NCBI GenBank assembly: GCA_017558505.1
Contig: JAFYUM010000006.1
Span: 310,001-374,000, forward strand
Source: Ruminococcus sp.
Lineage (GTDB): Bacteria; Bacillota; Clostridia; Oscillospirales; Ruminococcaceae
Length of the DNA stretch: 64,000 nt
Reading direction: 5' to 3'
Shown here in pieces: positions 17,077-25,044 of the stretch (positions are counted from its first letter, which is position 1; each line of letters starts with the position of its first letter). Position numbers and translations under genes: made by a program. The notes beneath the pieces are model-generated. The model was not told the origin of the DNA and did no database searches. It worked only from the letters and a program-made list of their open reading frames with translations.

Positions 17077-17242
17077 ATTTTCGATCCCGTAGATTTTTTC
17101 ATGGAATTTTAGTCTGTATAAAAAAGTGGTTTGTATAACGGACATGGCACAACATGTCCTTACGAATTGGTTTTATATCGTTTTTTGTGTAGAGGCGGAT
17201 ATTATCCACCCACAATTTTTGAACGAAATTCAGTTTTTTCAA

Positions 17243-17270
17243 CCTCCCGATTATTTTCGGGAGGTTTTTT
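17243..17270 (+). terminator. Second copy of the CCTCCCGA terminator
   Basis: Identical to the 28 bases at 16411-16438. It lies 166 bases after the DUF3592 stop and can end that transcript. Confidence 0.85.
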
Positions 17271-17312
17271 GGCATTTCAGTAACTGAAACAGGCCGGTTA
17301 TGTAACAGGCTA

Positions 17313-17341
17313 TTGAAAAATCCAGCGTATTGTGGTAAAAT
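17313..17341 (+). promoter_or_regulatory. Promoter of the LytTR-ABC operon
   Basis: TTGAAA (17313-17318), 17-bp spacer ending TGG, TAAAAT (17336-17341). Confidence 0.75.
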
Positions 17342-17361
17342 GAGGTCAAAGAGGTGATACC

Positions 17362-17802
17362 GTGAAAATTATTATCAATACCAATGAAAAACTTTCGGAT
17401 ATGGAAATTATAATAAATGCTCCTAATATTACGCCTGAACTGGAGAAAATAATTGGCACTCTGCGGATTTTTGACAGGCAGATTGCCGCTGTAAAAGGCG
17501 ATGAAGCATTTATTGTTGATGTAAACAATATTATATATATTGAATCTGTAGACAGGAAAACCTTCATATACACTGCTGATGATTGCTATGAACTGAAACA
17601 ACGGCTTTATGAAATAGAGGAACAGCTATGTCACTGCGGTTTCTTCCGCGTAAGCAAATCCTGTCTTGTACAGCTGAAATATATACGTTCTCTGAAATCG
17701 GAGATAAACCGCAAAATAAGAATAACTCTTGAAAACGGCGAGCAAATTATCGCTTCAAGGCTATATGCCGACGAATTAAAACACAGACTGGGGGTAAAAT
17801 AA
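17362..17802 (+). CDS. LytTR-domain DNA-binding regulator
   Basis: 146 residues with no receiver domain. The LytTR domain covers about 45-145: FIVDVNNIIYIESVDRKTF, the FFRVSKSCLVQLKYIRSL helix-loop and LENGEQIIASRLYADELK. GTG start, GAGGTG upstream. First of four overlapping genes (LytTR, DUF3021, ABC ATPase, permease), a widespread Firmicutes arrangement in which the membrane DUF3021 protein is thought to restrain the regulator. It probably controls its own operon. Confidence 0.85.
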   Translation: MKIIINTNEKLSDMEIIINAPNITPELEKIIGTLRIFDRQIAAVKGDEAFIVDVNNIIYIESVDRKTFIYTADDCYELKQRLYEIEEQLCHCGFFRVSKSCLVQLKYIRSLKSEINRKIRITLENGEQIIASRLYADELKHRLGVK

Positions 17803-18284
17803 TGGAAAAACCAACCATTTTAAAATATTTATCGAAAGTGTTTATGATATACGGAATAACAGTTGTTATACTTAACATATTCACACTGATTTTCGGCGGC
17901 GATGCAAAGGAAATGTCAACTATATTCAGCTGCGGCGGCGATGCCCTCGGAGTGAAAACATTAATGCAATTTCTTCTTGCTTCATTTATTCTTGTATCTA
18001 TCGAAACTGTTTTCATGACTGATACAGTTATAAAGAAAATGAAAACATCTATGAGAATATGCCTTGTGTTTATTAGTGTATTTACCGTAGTATCGCTGTT
18101 TGTGGCGGTATTTAACTGGTTTCCTACAGATATGGCTGTTCCGTGGGTGATGTTTATAATATGTTTCGTGATATGTTCTGCTGTCAGCACATTTATTTCG
18201 GCAGTTTCAGAGCGTCAGGAGGATAAAAAGCTTGAAGAGGCTTTAAAACGGTACAAGGGTGAGGAAAATGAAAAAAAAAATTGA
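17802..18284 (+). CDS. DUF3021 membrane protein
   Basis: 160 residues with four membrane helices and a charged C-terminal coil (ERQEDKKLEEALKRYKG). The helix containing LLASFILVSIETVF and the layout fit DUF3021. It overlaps the LytTR stop by one base (TAATG). By analogy with LytTR/DUF3021 pairs it is likely an inhibitor of the regulator; signal unknown. Confidence 0.8.
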   Translation: MEKPTILKYLSKVFMIYGITVVILNIFTLIFGGDAKEMSTIFSCGGDALGVKTLMQFLLASFILVSIETVFMTDTVIKKMKTSMRICLVFISVFTVVSLFVAVFNWFPTDMAVPWVMFIICFVICSAVSTFISAVSERQEDKKLEEALKRYKGEENEKKN

Positions 18285-19119
18285 AGCAAAGAATATCTGC
18301 AAATCATTCGGTGATAAAAAAGTTCTTGACGGTATCACCTTTGCTGTTGAAAAAGGTGAAATCTGTGGATTGCTTGGCCCTTCTGGTGCAGGAAAAACTA
18401 CACTCATTAAAATCCTTACGGGACAGCTTGAATGTGACAGTGGCAACGCCCTTGTCAACGGTATTGATTCAAGGCAGCTTACAGGCACGGAATGTCGCAG
18501 GTTCGGTATTATGATGGATAATTTCGGGCTGTATGAGCGATTGAGCTGTTTTGATAATCTCAAAGTTTTTGCAGGGATTTACGGTATAGGGAAAAACCGC
18601 ATTTATGAAGTTCTTGAAGCTGTAGGGCTTGCGGATTCTGCAAAAAAGGCGGCTTCTGAGCTTTCAAATGGAATGAGCAGCCGTCTGCGACTTGCAAGAG
18701 TACTGCTTCACAATCCTGAAATATTGTTCCTTGATGAGCCTACAAGCGGACTTGATCCTGCTACAGCTGAAGAAATACAGGGGCTTATTATGACGGAAAA
18801 ATCAAAGGGAAGAACAATTTTTCTCACAACTCACAATATGACAGAAGCAGAAAAGCTATGCGATAACATTGCACTTCTTAACGAGGGTAAGATTGTGGAA
18901 TACGGAAATCCGCAGGAGATATGCCGGAGGTATAATTACAGAAAAACGCTGAAAATACACTTGGGTAATGGTAAGGATATGGAAATACCCCATGATGAAA
19001 AATCGGCGGAAATTGTAGCTAATCTGCTGAAAAGCAACTCTGTGGAAACAATTCACACCTCTGAGCCTACGCTGGAAGCTGTATTTATGGAGCTTACAGG
19101 AAAGGAACTTGCAAAATGA
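18268..19119 (+). CDS. ABC transporter ATP-binding protein
   Basis: 283 residues from ATG 18268; a GTG at 18259 is the alternative. Walker A GPSGAGKTTLI (about 38-48), signature LSNGMSSRLRLARVL (an atypical signature in place of LSGGQ), Walker B EILFLDEPTSGLDP, and the His switch TTHNM. The C-terminal 70 residues resemble the accessory tail of drug or bacteriocin exporters. It overlaps the DUF3021 gene by 17 bases and the permease by 4. Confidence 0.93.
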   Translation: MKKKIEAKNICKSFGDKKVLDGITFAVEKGEICGLLGPSGAGKTTLIKILTGQLECDSGNALVNGIDSRQLTGTECRRFGIMMDNFGLYERLSCFDNLKVFAGIYGIGKNRIYEVLEAVGLADSAKKAASELSNGMSSRLRLARVLLHNPEILFLDEPTSGLDPATAEEIQGLIMTEKSKGRTIFLTTHNMTEAEKLCDNIALLNEGKIVEYGNPQEICRRYNYRKTLKIHLGNGKDMEIPHDEKSAEIVANLLKSNSVETIHTSEPTLEAVFMELTGKELAK

Positions 19120-19808
19120 GAAATATATCTGTAATTTTTCTGAAACAAGTGAAAGATACGCTGAAAAACAAGGCGGTACTGATACAGTTTGTGATGTTTC
19201 CGCTTATGACAGTAATAATGGAAAATACCGTAAAAATTGACAATATGCCAGAAAAATTCTTTGTAAAATTGTTTGCTGTTATGTTTGTGGGTATGGCACC
19301 TCTGACCTGCGTTTCCGCTATAATATCGGAAGAAAAGGAGAAGAACACACTCAGAGCGTTGATGATGTGCAATGTGAAGCCTTTTGAGTATCTCTGCGGT
19401 ATTGGCGGATATGTATGGCTTATGTGTATGGTTAGTACGGCAGTTTTTGCCATATGCGGCAGATTCAGCGGAAATGACCTTGCTGTATTTTTGCTGGTAA
19501 TGGCTGGGGGCGTAATACTTTCTGAACTTATAGGCGCTGTAATCGGTATTTTCAGCAAAAATCAGATGTCCGCCACTTCAATTGCAGTACCCGTAATGAT
19601 GATATTTTCTTTTCTTCCCATGCTTTCAATGTTCAACGATAAAATAGAAAAGATTGCTGATATGACGTATACCCAACAGCTGAACAACGTTATAAGCAGG
19701 TTGGAAGATACTTCTGTAACAATGGAAAATGTTATTGTACCGACGGTGAATTTTATATTAGCAGTAATATTGTTTGTAGCAGCGTTTAAAAAACGGGGAA
19801 TGGAATAG
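19116..19808 (+). CDS. ABC-2 type permease
   Basis: 230 residues, six predicted helices. The first helix region (KNKAVLIQFVMFPLMTVIM) and the ISEEKEKNTLRALMM motif after the second helix are typical of ABC-2 permeases. It pairs with the preceding ATPase, probably as an exporter; the substrate (drug, peptide or lipid) is not apparent. Confidence 0.88.
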   Translation: MRNISVIFLKQVKDTLKNKAVLIQFVMFPLMTVIMENTVKIDNMPEKFFVKLFAVMFVGMAPLTCVSAIISEEKEKNTLRALMMCNVKPFEYLCGIGGYVWLMCMVSTAVFAICGRFSGNDLAVFLLVMAGGVILSELIGAVIGIFSKNQMSATSIAVPVMMIFSFLPMLSMFNDKIEKIADMTYTQQLNNVISRLEDTSVTMENVIVPTVNFILAVILFVAAFKKRGME

Positions 19809-19809
19809 A

Positions 19810-19840
19810 AAAAGCTTGCCGTAACAGCAAGCTTTTTTTT
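19810..19840 (+). terminator. Terminator of the LytTR-ABC operon
   Basis: AAAAGCTTGC (19810-19819) pairs with GCAAGCTTTT (19827-19836), followed by T. Confidence 0.9.
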
Positions 19841-19851
19841 AGATGTGCCAT

Positions 19852-20667
19852 TTATATATTCAATATTCTTTCCGCATTCTTATAAAAAATCATATCCTTT
19901 TCAGTTTTGCTCAAAGGGAGTTCATCAATCACTCTTACTTCGTTCTGCGGATCGTCCCACGGCGCATCGCTGGCAAAGAGGATTTTATCGGCACCGTGTT
20001 TTCCGATTATACGTAAAAGCTGTTCAGGGCTGATATAATCGGTAACAGCCGCAGTATCAAAATAGACATTGCCGAATTTTCCTGCAAGGCAGTCCTCAAC
20101 TTCATCAAACATACGCATACCGCCCATATGAGCGGCAACAATGTTCAGTTCAGGAAATTTTTCGGCTATATGGGCAAAACTTCGGGGCGGTGCAAGAATA
20201 TCGCCCTTGCCGGCAGGATCCCAGCCTGCGTGGAATACCACAAAAAGTCCCAGTTCAGCGGCTTTACGGTAAATAGGGAAAACACGCTCCTCGTCGGGGC
20301 GGAAAAACTGATATTCCGGATGAAGCTTAACGCCACACAATCCCAGGGATTTTATACGTTCAACTTCCTCAACGAAATTTTCAGCGTCAGGGTGAACAGT
20401 ACCACAGGAGTAAATATCATTCTCCATAACGCTTGCCGCCCAGTTGTTGATAGTGGTCTGCTGTGAGGGTTTTGTGGCGATTGGCAGAAGCAGGGATCTG
20501 GATATACCATTCTCCTGCATAAGCATGCGGAGCTCTGAAATTGTACCGTCGGTATATGCTTTCATATGCTCTGTTTCTTTGTTGTTCTTTGCTGTATCAA
20601 GCAAGGATGCCATTGCTCTTTCGGCTATAGAGTCTGCAAAAGCATGGGTGTGGAAATCAAAAAGCAT
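19852..20667 (-). CDS. TIM-barrel metal-dependent amidohydrolase
   Basis: 271 residues from ATG 20667, chosen because GGAGTG lies five bases upstream; 20697 would overlap the regulator. Amidohydrolase-2 pattern: FDFHTHAF at the N-terminus (metal HxH), FHAGWDPAG, AAHMGGMRMF and FASDAPWDDP at the C-terminus. Substrate unknown; relatives include decarboxylases and hydrolases. It starts 4 bases after the ArsR-family regulator and is co-transcribed with it. Confidence 0.85.
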   Translation of the reverse strand: MLFDFHTHAFADSIAERAMASLLDTAKNNKETEHMKAYTDGTISELRMLMQENGISRSLLLPIATKPSQQTTINNWAASVMENDIYSCGTVHPDAENFVEEVERIKSLGLCGVKLHPEYQFFRPDEERVFPIYRKAAELGLFVVFHAGWDPAGKGDILAPPRSFAHIAEKFPELNIVAAHMGGMRMFDEVEDCLAGKFGNVYFDTAAVTDYISPEQLLRIIGKHGADKILFASDAPWDDPQNEVRVIDELPLSKTEKDMIFYKNAERILNI

Positions 20668-20671
20668 ATTA

Positions 20672-21019
20672 TCACTCCATAACGTGATCCATTGCACAAT
20701 GGATTATTTCCTGTACGTGGTCATCACAGAGAGAGTAGAAGATAGTCTTTCCGCTTCGTCGTGCCTTGACCAGACGAGCCTGTTTGAGTACACGCAGTTG
20801 ATGTGATACAGCTGACTGCGTTATACTTATAAGTCTTGCGATATCACATACGCACATTTCGTTCTGTCCCAATACGTAGAGTATTCTTATACGTGTGGGG
20901 TCACCGAAAACCTTAAGCAGTTCCGCAGCATTGTACAGAATATTTTCATCGGGCATTGTTTGTGACACCCTTTCTACGATGTCCTTATGAACACCGCAAC
21001 CGCACATATTTTCTTCCAT
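20672..21019 (-). CDS. ArsR/SmtB-family metal-responsive repressor (CadC type)
   Basis: 115 residues from ATG 21019 with GTGAGGT upstream. Winged helix with ELLKVFGDPTRIRILYVL and recognition helix ITQSAVSHQLRVLKQARLV. The alpha-3 metal site is preserved (MCVCD, plus an N-terminal MCGC as in CadC), and the alpha-5 SmtB-like site also looks intact (DDHVQEIIHCAMDH). Such repressors sense Cd/Pb/Zn. No metal ATPase or exporter lies nearby; it is in an operon with a membrane protein and an amidohydrolase. Confidence 0.9.
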   Translation of the reverse strand: MEENMCGCGVHKDIVERVSQTMPDENILYNAAELLKVFGDPTRIRILYVLGQNEMCVCDIARLISITQSAVSHQLRVLKQARLVKARRSGKTIFYSLCDDHVQEIIHCAMDHVME

Positions 21020-21029
21020 TGTAATAACC

Positions 21030-21476
21030 TCACATAAATATATCAAAATTACGAATAATACTAAATGTAATAACAACAGCTGCGATACTGAAAATCAGTC
21101 CCACAATACAGGTGCACACAGCCCAGAAATCATAAACCTTTTTCTGTACCTTGCTGTATTTGACCTTATAAATCTTTTCTGTACTGTAAATTGATGAAAT
21201 CCCTGATTCTTTAGGAAAAACGCATGGGTATTCGATACCGTCTATTTCATAGAATGCAACCTTGAATTTTCCTTTTGGGGGTAAATCAATTCTTGTAAAA
21301 GCGGCATTGCGTTTTTTTGAAAAAACAAGATGAATTGTGTGGTACACAAAAAACAGAAGCATGAGAATTATCAGGAGTTCAATTATTCCCAGACCGCATA
21401 AAATCAGCACAAAGTTGCTGACTCCCAGTATTTTGCAGATTACGACTATTATTATCAATGCAAGCAGAATTTCCAT
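21030..21476 (-). CDS. Unknown small membrane protein
   Basis: 148 residues. Two N-terminal hydrophobic segments (about 2-20, 25-50), a soluble beta-rich middle (KVAFYEIDGIEYPCVFP), and two C-terminal hydrophobic segments. First gene of the operon with the ArsR regulator (10 bases apart) and the amidohydrolase. GAGGAG precedes the ATG. No family recognised. Confidence 0.7.
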   Translation of the reverse strand: MEILLALIIIVVICKILGVSNFVLILCGLGIIELLIILMLLFFVYHTIHLVFSKKRNAAFTRIDLPPKGKFKVAFYEIDGIEYPCVFPKESGISSIYSTEKIYKVKYSKVQKKVYDFWAVCTCIVGLIFSIAAVVITFSIIRNFDIFM

Positions 21477-21507
21477 TTTCTCAACTCCTCGTACTTTTTA
21501 CGGTATT

Positions 21508-21536
21508 ATTATATCATATTTCTTGCAATAAGTCAA
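21508..21536 (-). promoter_or_regulatory. Promoter of the membrane protein-arsR-amidohydrolase operon
   Basis: Minus strand: TTGACT (21531-21536), 17-bp spacer ending TGA, TATAAT (21508-21513). Confidence 0.85.
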
Positions 21537-21542
21537 ACAAAA

Positions 21543-21565
21543 ACGGGCGGAAATAATCCGCCCGT
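21543..21565 (-). terminator. Terminator of the cellobiose phosphorylase gene
   Basis: ACGGGCGGA/TCCGCCCGT 9-bp stem (21557-21565 with 21543-21551), then TTTTTG on the minus strand. Confidence 0.85.
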
Positions 21566-21577
21566 AAATATTATTCA

Positions 21578-23992
21578 TTAACCAAGAACAACAACAATAT
21601 CATTTACATCAGCAAGCTTGTCGGCAGAAATATAATTTCCGTCAATAGCCTCGCCGTTGAGAGTTACGGACTTGACGCCGCTTTCAACGTGTGCGGAGTT
21701 GTCCACAACGATATTGAGCTTCTTTCCTCTGAACATCTTTGTAATCTTAAAGCTGTCCCAAGCAGAGGGGATAGAGGGAGAAATTGCAAGACCGTCAGCA
21801 TCGGGACGCATACCGCAGATACCCTCAACACAGCCAACCATAACTGTTGAAGCTGTACCTGTGAGCCAATGAACGTGTGAACGTCCCTCATATGGTGATG
21901 CCTTACTCTCTGTGAACTGACCGTGAACATATGGCTCAAGTACACGGATTTCAGCCTTGTCATTCATACCAGCAGGCGCAGTTTCCATGAAGTACTCAAA
22001 CGCACGGTTACCGTGTCCCATAAGAGCCTCAGCAAGGATGAGCCAGCCCTGTGACTGTGAGAAGATACCGCCGTTTTCCTTTGTATCGAGGTTGAACACC
22101 TGCATTAACGCACCCTTGAAATGGTGATACTTATAAGGTGGATCAAGAAGCTTTGCACCATAAGGAGTATTGAGGATATTGTATACGCTGTCCATAGCCT
22201 TTTCAGCCTGCTCCTCAGATGCAAAACGTGAAATTACGCTCCATGACTGGGGATTGAGCCACATATTAGCCTCAGGGTCATTCTTAGCACCGACAATATC
22301 GCCGTTTTCACGAATTCCACGAATAAATCTATCCTCGTCCCAGCACTTTTCGAGAGCTTCAGCAAGCTTTGCCTGTACCTCGTCAATATATGCGATATAG
22401 TCTGTATCATTTTTAAGTACAGCCATTTCCTTGATAGCTGTCATAGCGTAGTAAAGCTGGAATGCAACGAAAGTTGACTCGCCCTTTGCACCAAGGCGGA
22501 GGCAGTCGTTCCAGTCAGCGTGGAGACCAGCAGGCATATCGTGGTCGCCAAGACGCTCCATAGAGAAGCGGATAGCATTCTTGAGATGCTCGTAAACAGT
22601 AGCTTCTCCGCCGCCTTCCTCGGCATATGTGATAACCTCATCGAGGAATGCCTTGTTGCCGCTTTCACCGATATACTTTATAATTGTGGGGAACAGCCAG
22701 AGGGCATCGTCCGCACGGTATGAGGGGTGACCTGTTTCCTTAGCATATACGCTGTTTTCGTCGTTCTCATCGGGGCAGGTTTCGTGACCTGCGTCGTGAG
22801 TGAACTTAACAAGGGGAAGTCCGCCGCCGTTGCTTACCTGAGCAGACAGCATAAAGCGGATTTTTTCCGCAGCCATTTCGGGGTCAAGGTGGATAATACC
22901 CTGAATATCCTGAACTGTATCACGGTAACCGTAACCATTTCTCAGACCGCAGTAAATGAATGAAGCGGCTCTTGACCAGATGAATGTGATAAAGCACTGG
23001 TAAGCGTTCCATACGTTAATCATATTGTTGAACTCATCAGAGGGAGTTTCAACAGAGAAGTTGGAAAGCTGACCGTGCCAGTAGTCCTTTAACTGCTGAA
23101 CTTCCTCGTCAACCTTGCCTGCTGTCTTGTATTCGTTGAGAATGGCAGTAGCCTCGGCATCGGTTTTCTGTCCCATGATGTAGATAAATTCTTTTGTTTC
23201 TCCGGGAGTAAGAGTAATATCGCTCTGGAGCGCACCGCAGGAGTTGGAGTTATAGTTCATAACACCGTCACACTTGCCGTTTTCAACAGCAATAGGATTT
23301 GAGAAAGTTCTGTAAGGTCCGATGAAGTTGCTTAAAGAGCCGTTATAGCCTGTGATAGGCTGTCCCACCATACCGAAAAATCTCTCGCTGCCGTTATAGC
23401 CGTTTTCATCAAAGCCTGTATTTTCATTCATATGCTGAATGATTTTGTTTTCCTCAAAGCTTGTACGTGTGATGAAAAGTGTGTACTGGAGGTTAATCTG
23501 ATCCTGCTCATAGTTAGGCTCATTTGTAAATTCAACAAAGCCGAAAACAGAGAGTTTTCTCTCCTTGTCGGAGTTGTTTGTAACCTTTGCACGCCATACC
23601 TCATATGTCTTGCCATAGGGAACATAATATGTCACCTCTGACTTTATGTCGGTATATTCAGCGGAAATAACTGTATAAGCAGTACCGTGGCGGCACTCGG
23701 ATTTATACTTGTCAAGGGGCTTGCCTACAGGCTGCCATGAAGCTGACCAGTAGTCGTTAGCCTCGTTATCCCTGATGTAGATGTAACGTCCGGGGAGCGC
23801 CATATCGGAATTGAAACGGAAACGTGATACACGGCCGTTTGCACCTGATTTAACAAAGCTGTAGCCAGCTGCATTGTTGGAAATCATAGCGCCGTATTCG
23901 GGATCACCGAGGTAGTTTGCCCAAGGTGCAGGTGTTGCAGGGTTTGTAATGACATATTCCTTATTCGCAAGGTCGAAATGTCCGTAATTCAT
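21578..23992 (-). CDS. Cellobiose phosphorylase (GH94)
   Basis: 804 residues from ATG 23992; AAGGAG eight bases before it rules out the ATG at 24010. The N-terminus (YGHFDLANKEYVITNP, PWANYLGDPEYGAM) and the GLHADWNDCLRLGAKG segment with the general-acid Asp (WNDCL) are typical of GH94 cellobiose phosphorylases. Cytoplasmic, no signal peptide. It splits cellobiose with phosphate to glucose-1-phosphate and glucose, saving ATP for a cellulose degrader. Own promoter; a glycan-binding-like lipoprotein gene lies just upstream. Confidence 0.95.
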   Translation of the reverse strand: MNYGHFDLANKEYVITNPATPAPWANYLGDPEYGAMISNNAAGYSFVKSGANGRVSRFRFNSDMALPGRYIYIRDNEANDYWSASWQPVGKPLDKYKSECRHGTAYTVISAEYTDIKSEVTYYVPYGKTYEVWRAKVTNNSDKERKLSVFGFVEFTNEPNYEQDQINLQYTLFITRTSFEENKIIQHMNENTGFDENGYNGSERFFGMVGQPITGYNGSLSNFIGPYRTFSNPIAVENGKCDGVMNYNSNSCGALQSDITLTPGETKEFIYIMGQKTDAEATAILNEYKTAGKVDEEVQQLKDYWHGQLSNFSVETPSDEFNNMINVWNAYQCFITFIWSRAASFIYCGLRNGYGYRDTVQDIQGIIHLDPEMAAEKIRFMLSAQVSNGGGLPLVKFTHDAGHETCPDENDENSVYAKETGHPSYRADDALWLFPTIIKYIGESGNKAFLDEVITYAEEGGGEATVYEHLKNAIRFSMERLGDHDMPAGLHADWNDCLRLGAKGESTFVAFQLYYAMTAIKEMAVLKNDTDYIAYIDEVQAKLAEALEKCWDEDRFIRGIRENGDIVGAKNDPEANMWLNPQSWSVISRFASEEQAEKAMDSVYNILNTPYGAKLLDPPYKYHHFKGALMQVFNLDTKENGGIFSQSQGWLILAEALMGHGNRAFEYFMETAPAGMNDKAEIRVLEPYVHGQFTESKASPYEGRSHVHWLTGTASTVMVGCVEGICGMRPDADGLAISPSIPSAWDSFKITKMFRGKKLNIVVDNSAHVESGVKSVTLNGEAIDGNYISADKLADVNDIVVVLG

Positions 23993-24043
23993 ATCTTCAT
24001 TCTCCTTCATGCCGTTTCTGCGGCTGTATTTATATGTTATTAC

Positions 24044-24072
24044 ATTATATCATTTTTTATGTGATAATGCAA
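24044..24072 (-). promoter_or_regulatory. Promoter of the cellobiose phosphorylase gene
   Basis: Minus strand: TTGCAT (24067-24072), 17-bp spacer ending TGA, TATAAT (24044-24049). A GCCG/CGGC mini-hairpin lies in the leader. Confidence 0.85.
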
Positions 24073-24085
24073 TAGGTTTTTAAAA

Positions 24086-24907
24086 TTATTCAGCTATAAC
24101 GTTTTCTGTCTGTTCCTCTGAAGGTGCGGATTTTTCAATAGGCAGGGAATTTCCGTCCTCGTCAAAGAAAACTATATTGTCAATATAGAAGTTGCCTTCA
24201 TTCTGTGCGCCCCAGCGCATAATCTGGAATGTTGCCTCCTCCATAGTTTCGTCCCAGCATTGACCGCCCAGAGCAAGGAGGAATTTCATTTCAACATGAG
24301 CAGCTCCCGACATGGGGAAGTTATACTCACCGCCCTCCCATTCTGCGAAATCATACCACTTGTCGCCAGCCACGTTAGCACCGCCGCCGCCGCCGATCCA
24401 GCCGGGAGCGTTGACATTTTCACCAAGGTCATTTACGAAATGATCCGCTGTTGCGTCGGCATAAACGTCCATTTCAATGGAGCGAACCTTTGCAAGATTT
24501 TCAGCAGAGAGCAGTTTTGCAGCGTCAAGCTTGATTTTCTGAACAGTTCCATCAGCGAAATTAGTGCCTGAATCTTTGAAACAAAGCATTTTATTTCCCT
24601 CAACTGTTTCAATTGAGAGTGTACCATGTGCGGAGTCCGCATCATCTACAGTAGGCTGTGCGAAGCTGAAATCCCCGTCATCAAAGGTAATGCCGTTGAT
24701 GTCGTCACATTCGGCAGGAGTAGGAGGTATAAGTTCCTCTTCGGTTACTTCTTCTGTAGGTATTTCTGTTGCTTCATCTGTGGGAGTTTCTGTGGTTTCG
24801 GAAGATTGTGAGGGCTGTGGTGAAGTGCTGTCATTTTTTTCGCAGCTTGTTGCAGCAGCTGCCATTGCTAAAGCGGCAAGGATTGCAAGTGTGTTTTTCA
24901 TTTTCAT
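24086..24907 (-). CDS. Surface lipoprotein with probable glycan-binding domain
   Basis: 273 residues. Lipoprotein signal (AILAALAMAAAATSC, lipobox Cys about 22), then a Ser/Thr/Pro/Glu-rich spacer to about 65, then a beta-sandwich-like domain (about 68-255) with GITFDDGDFSF, AKVRSIEMDVYAD, WIGGGGGANVAGDKW and YIDNIVFFDEDG. The Trp-rich, SIEMDVY...NIVFFD pattern resembles CBM-like domains of Ruminococcus surface proteins. The gene is followed by GH94, suggesting cello-oligosaccharide capture, but no transporter is adjacent. AAGGAG precedes the ATG. Confidence 0.7.
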   Translation of the reverse strand: MKMKNTLAILAALAMAAAATSCEKNDSTSPQPSQSSETTETPTDEATEIPTEEVTEEELIPPTPAECDDINGITFDDGDFSFAQPTVDDADSAHGTLSIETVEGNKMLCFKDSGTNFADGTVQKIKLDAAKLLSAENLAKVRSIEMDVYADATADHFVNDLGENVNAPGWIGGGGGANVAGDKWYDFAEWEGGEYNFPMSGAAHVEMKFLLALGGQCWDETMEEATFQIMRWGAQNEGNFYIDNIVFFDEDGNSLPIEKSAPSEEQTENVIAE

Positions 24908-25044
24908 AATAATTCATCTCCTTTTATGGTGTGAAAAGTTACATATATGTTTATTGTAACATAAAACAGGAAATTTTAAAAGAGTAATAACATACAATCT
25001 TCAGAAGAAATTTTCGGTAATTTACACAAGGTAACCCTTAAAAA

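Larger units (their letters stand above)
17077..17361. other. Intergenic region with hairpins and repeat debris
   Basis: 285 bases without a gene. It holds a GGACATG/CATGTCC hairpin (about 17140-17159), a degenerate copy of a GGCGGATATTATCC palindrome (about 17194-17208) that has relatives at 29268 and 56752, the duplicated terminator (17243-17270) and the LytTR promoter. Confidence 0.6.
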
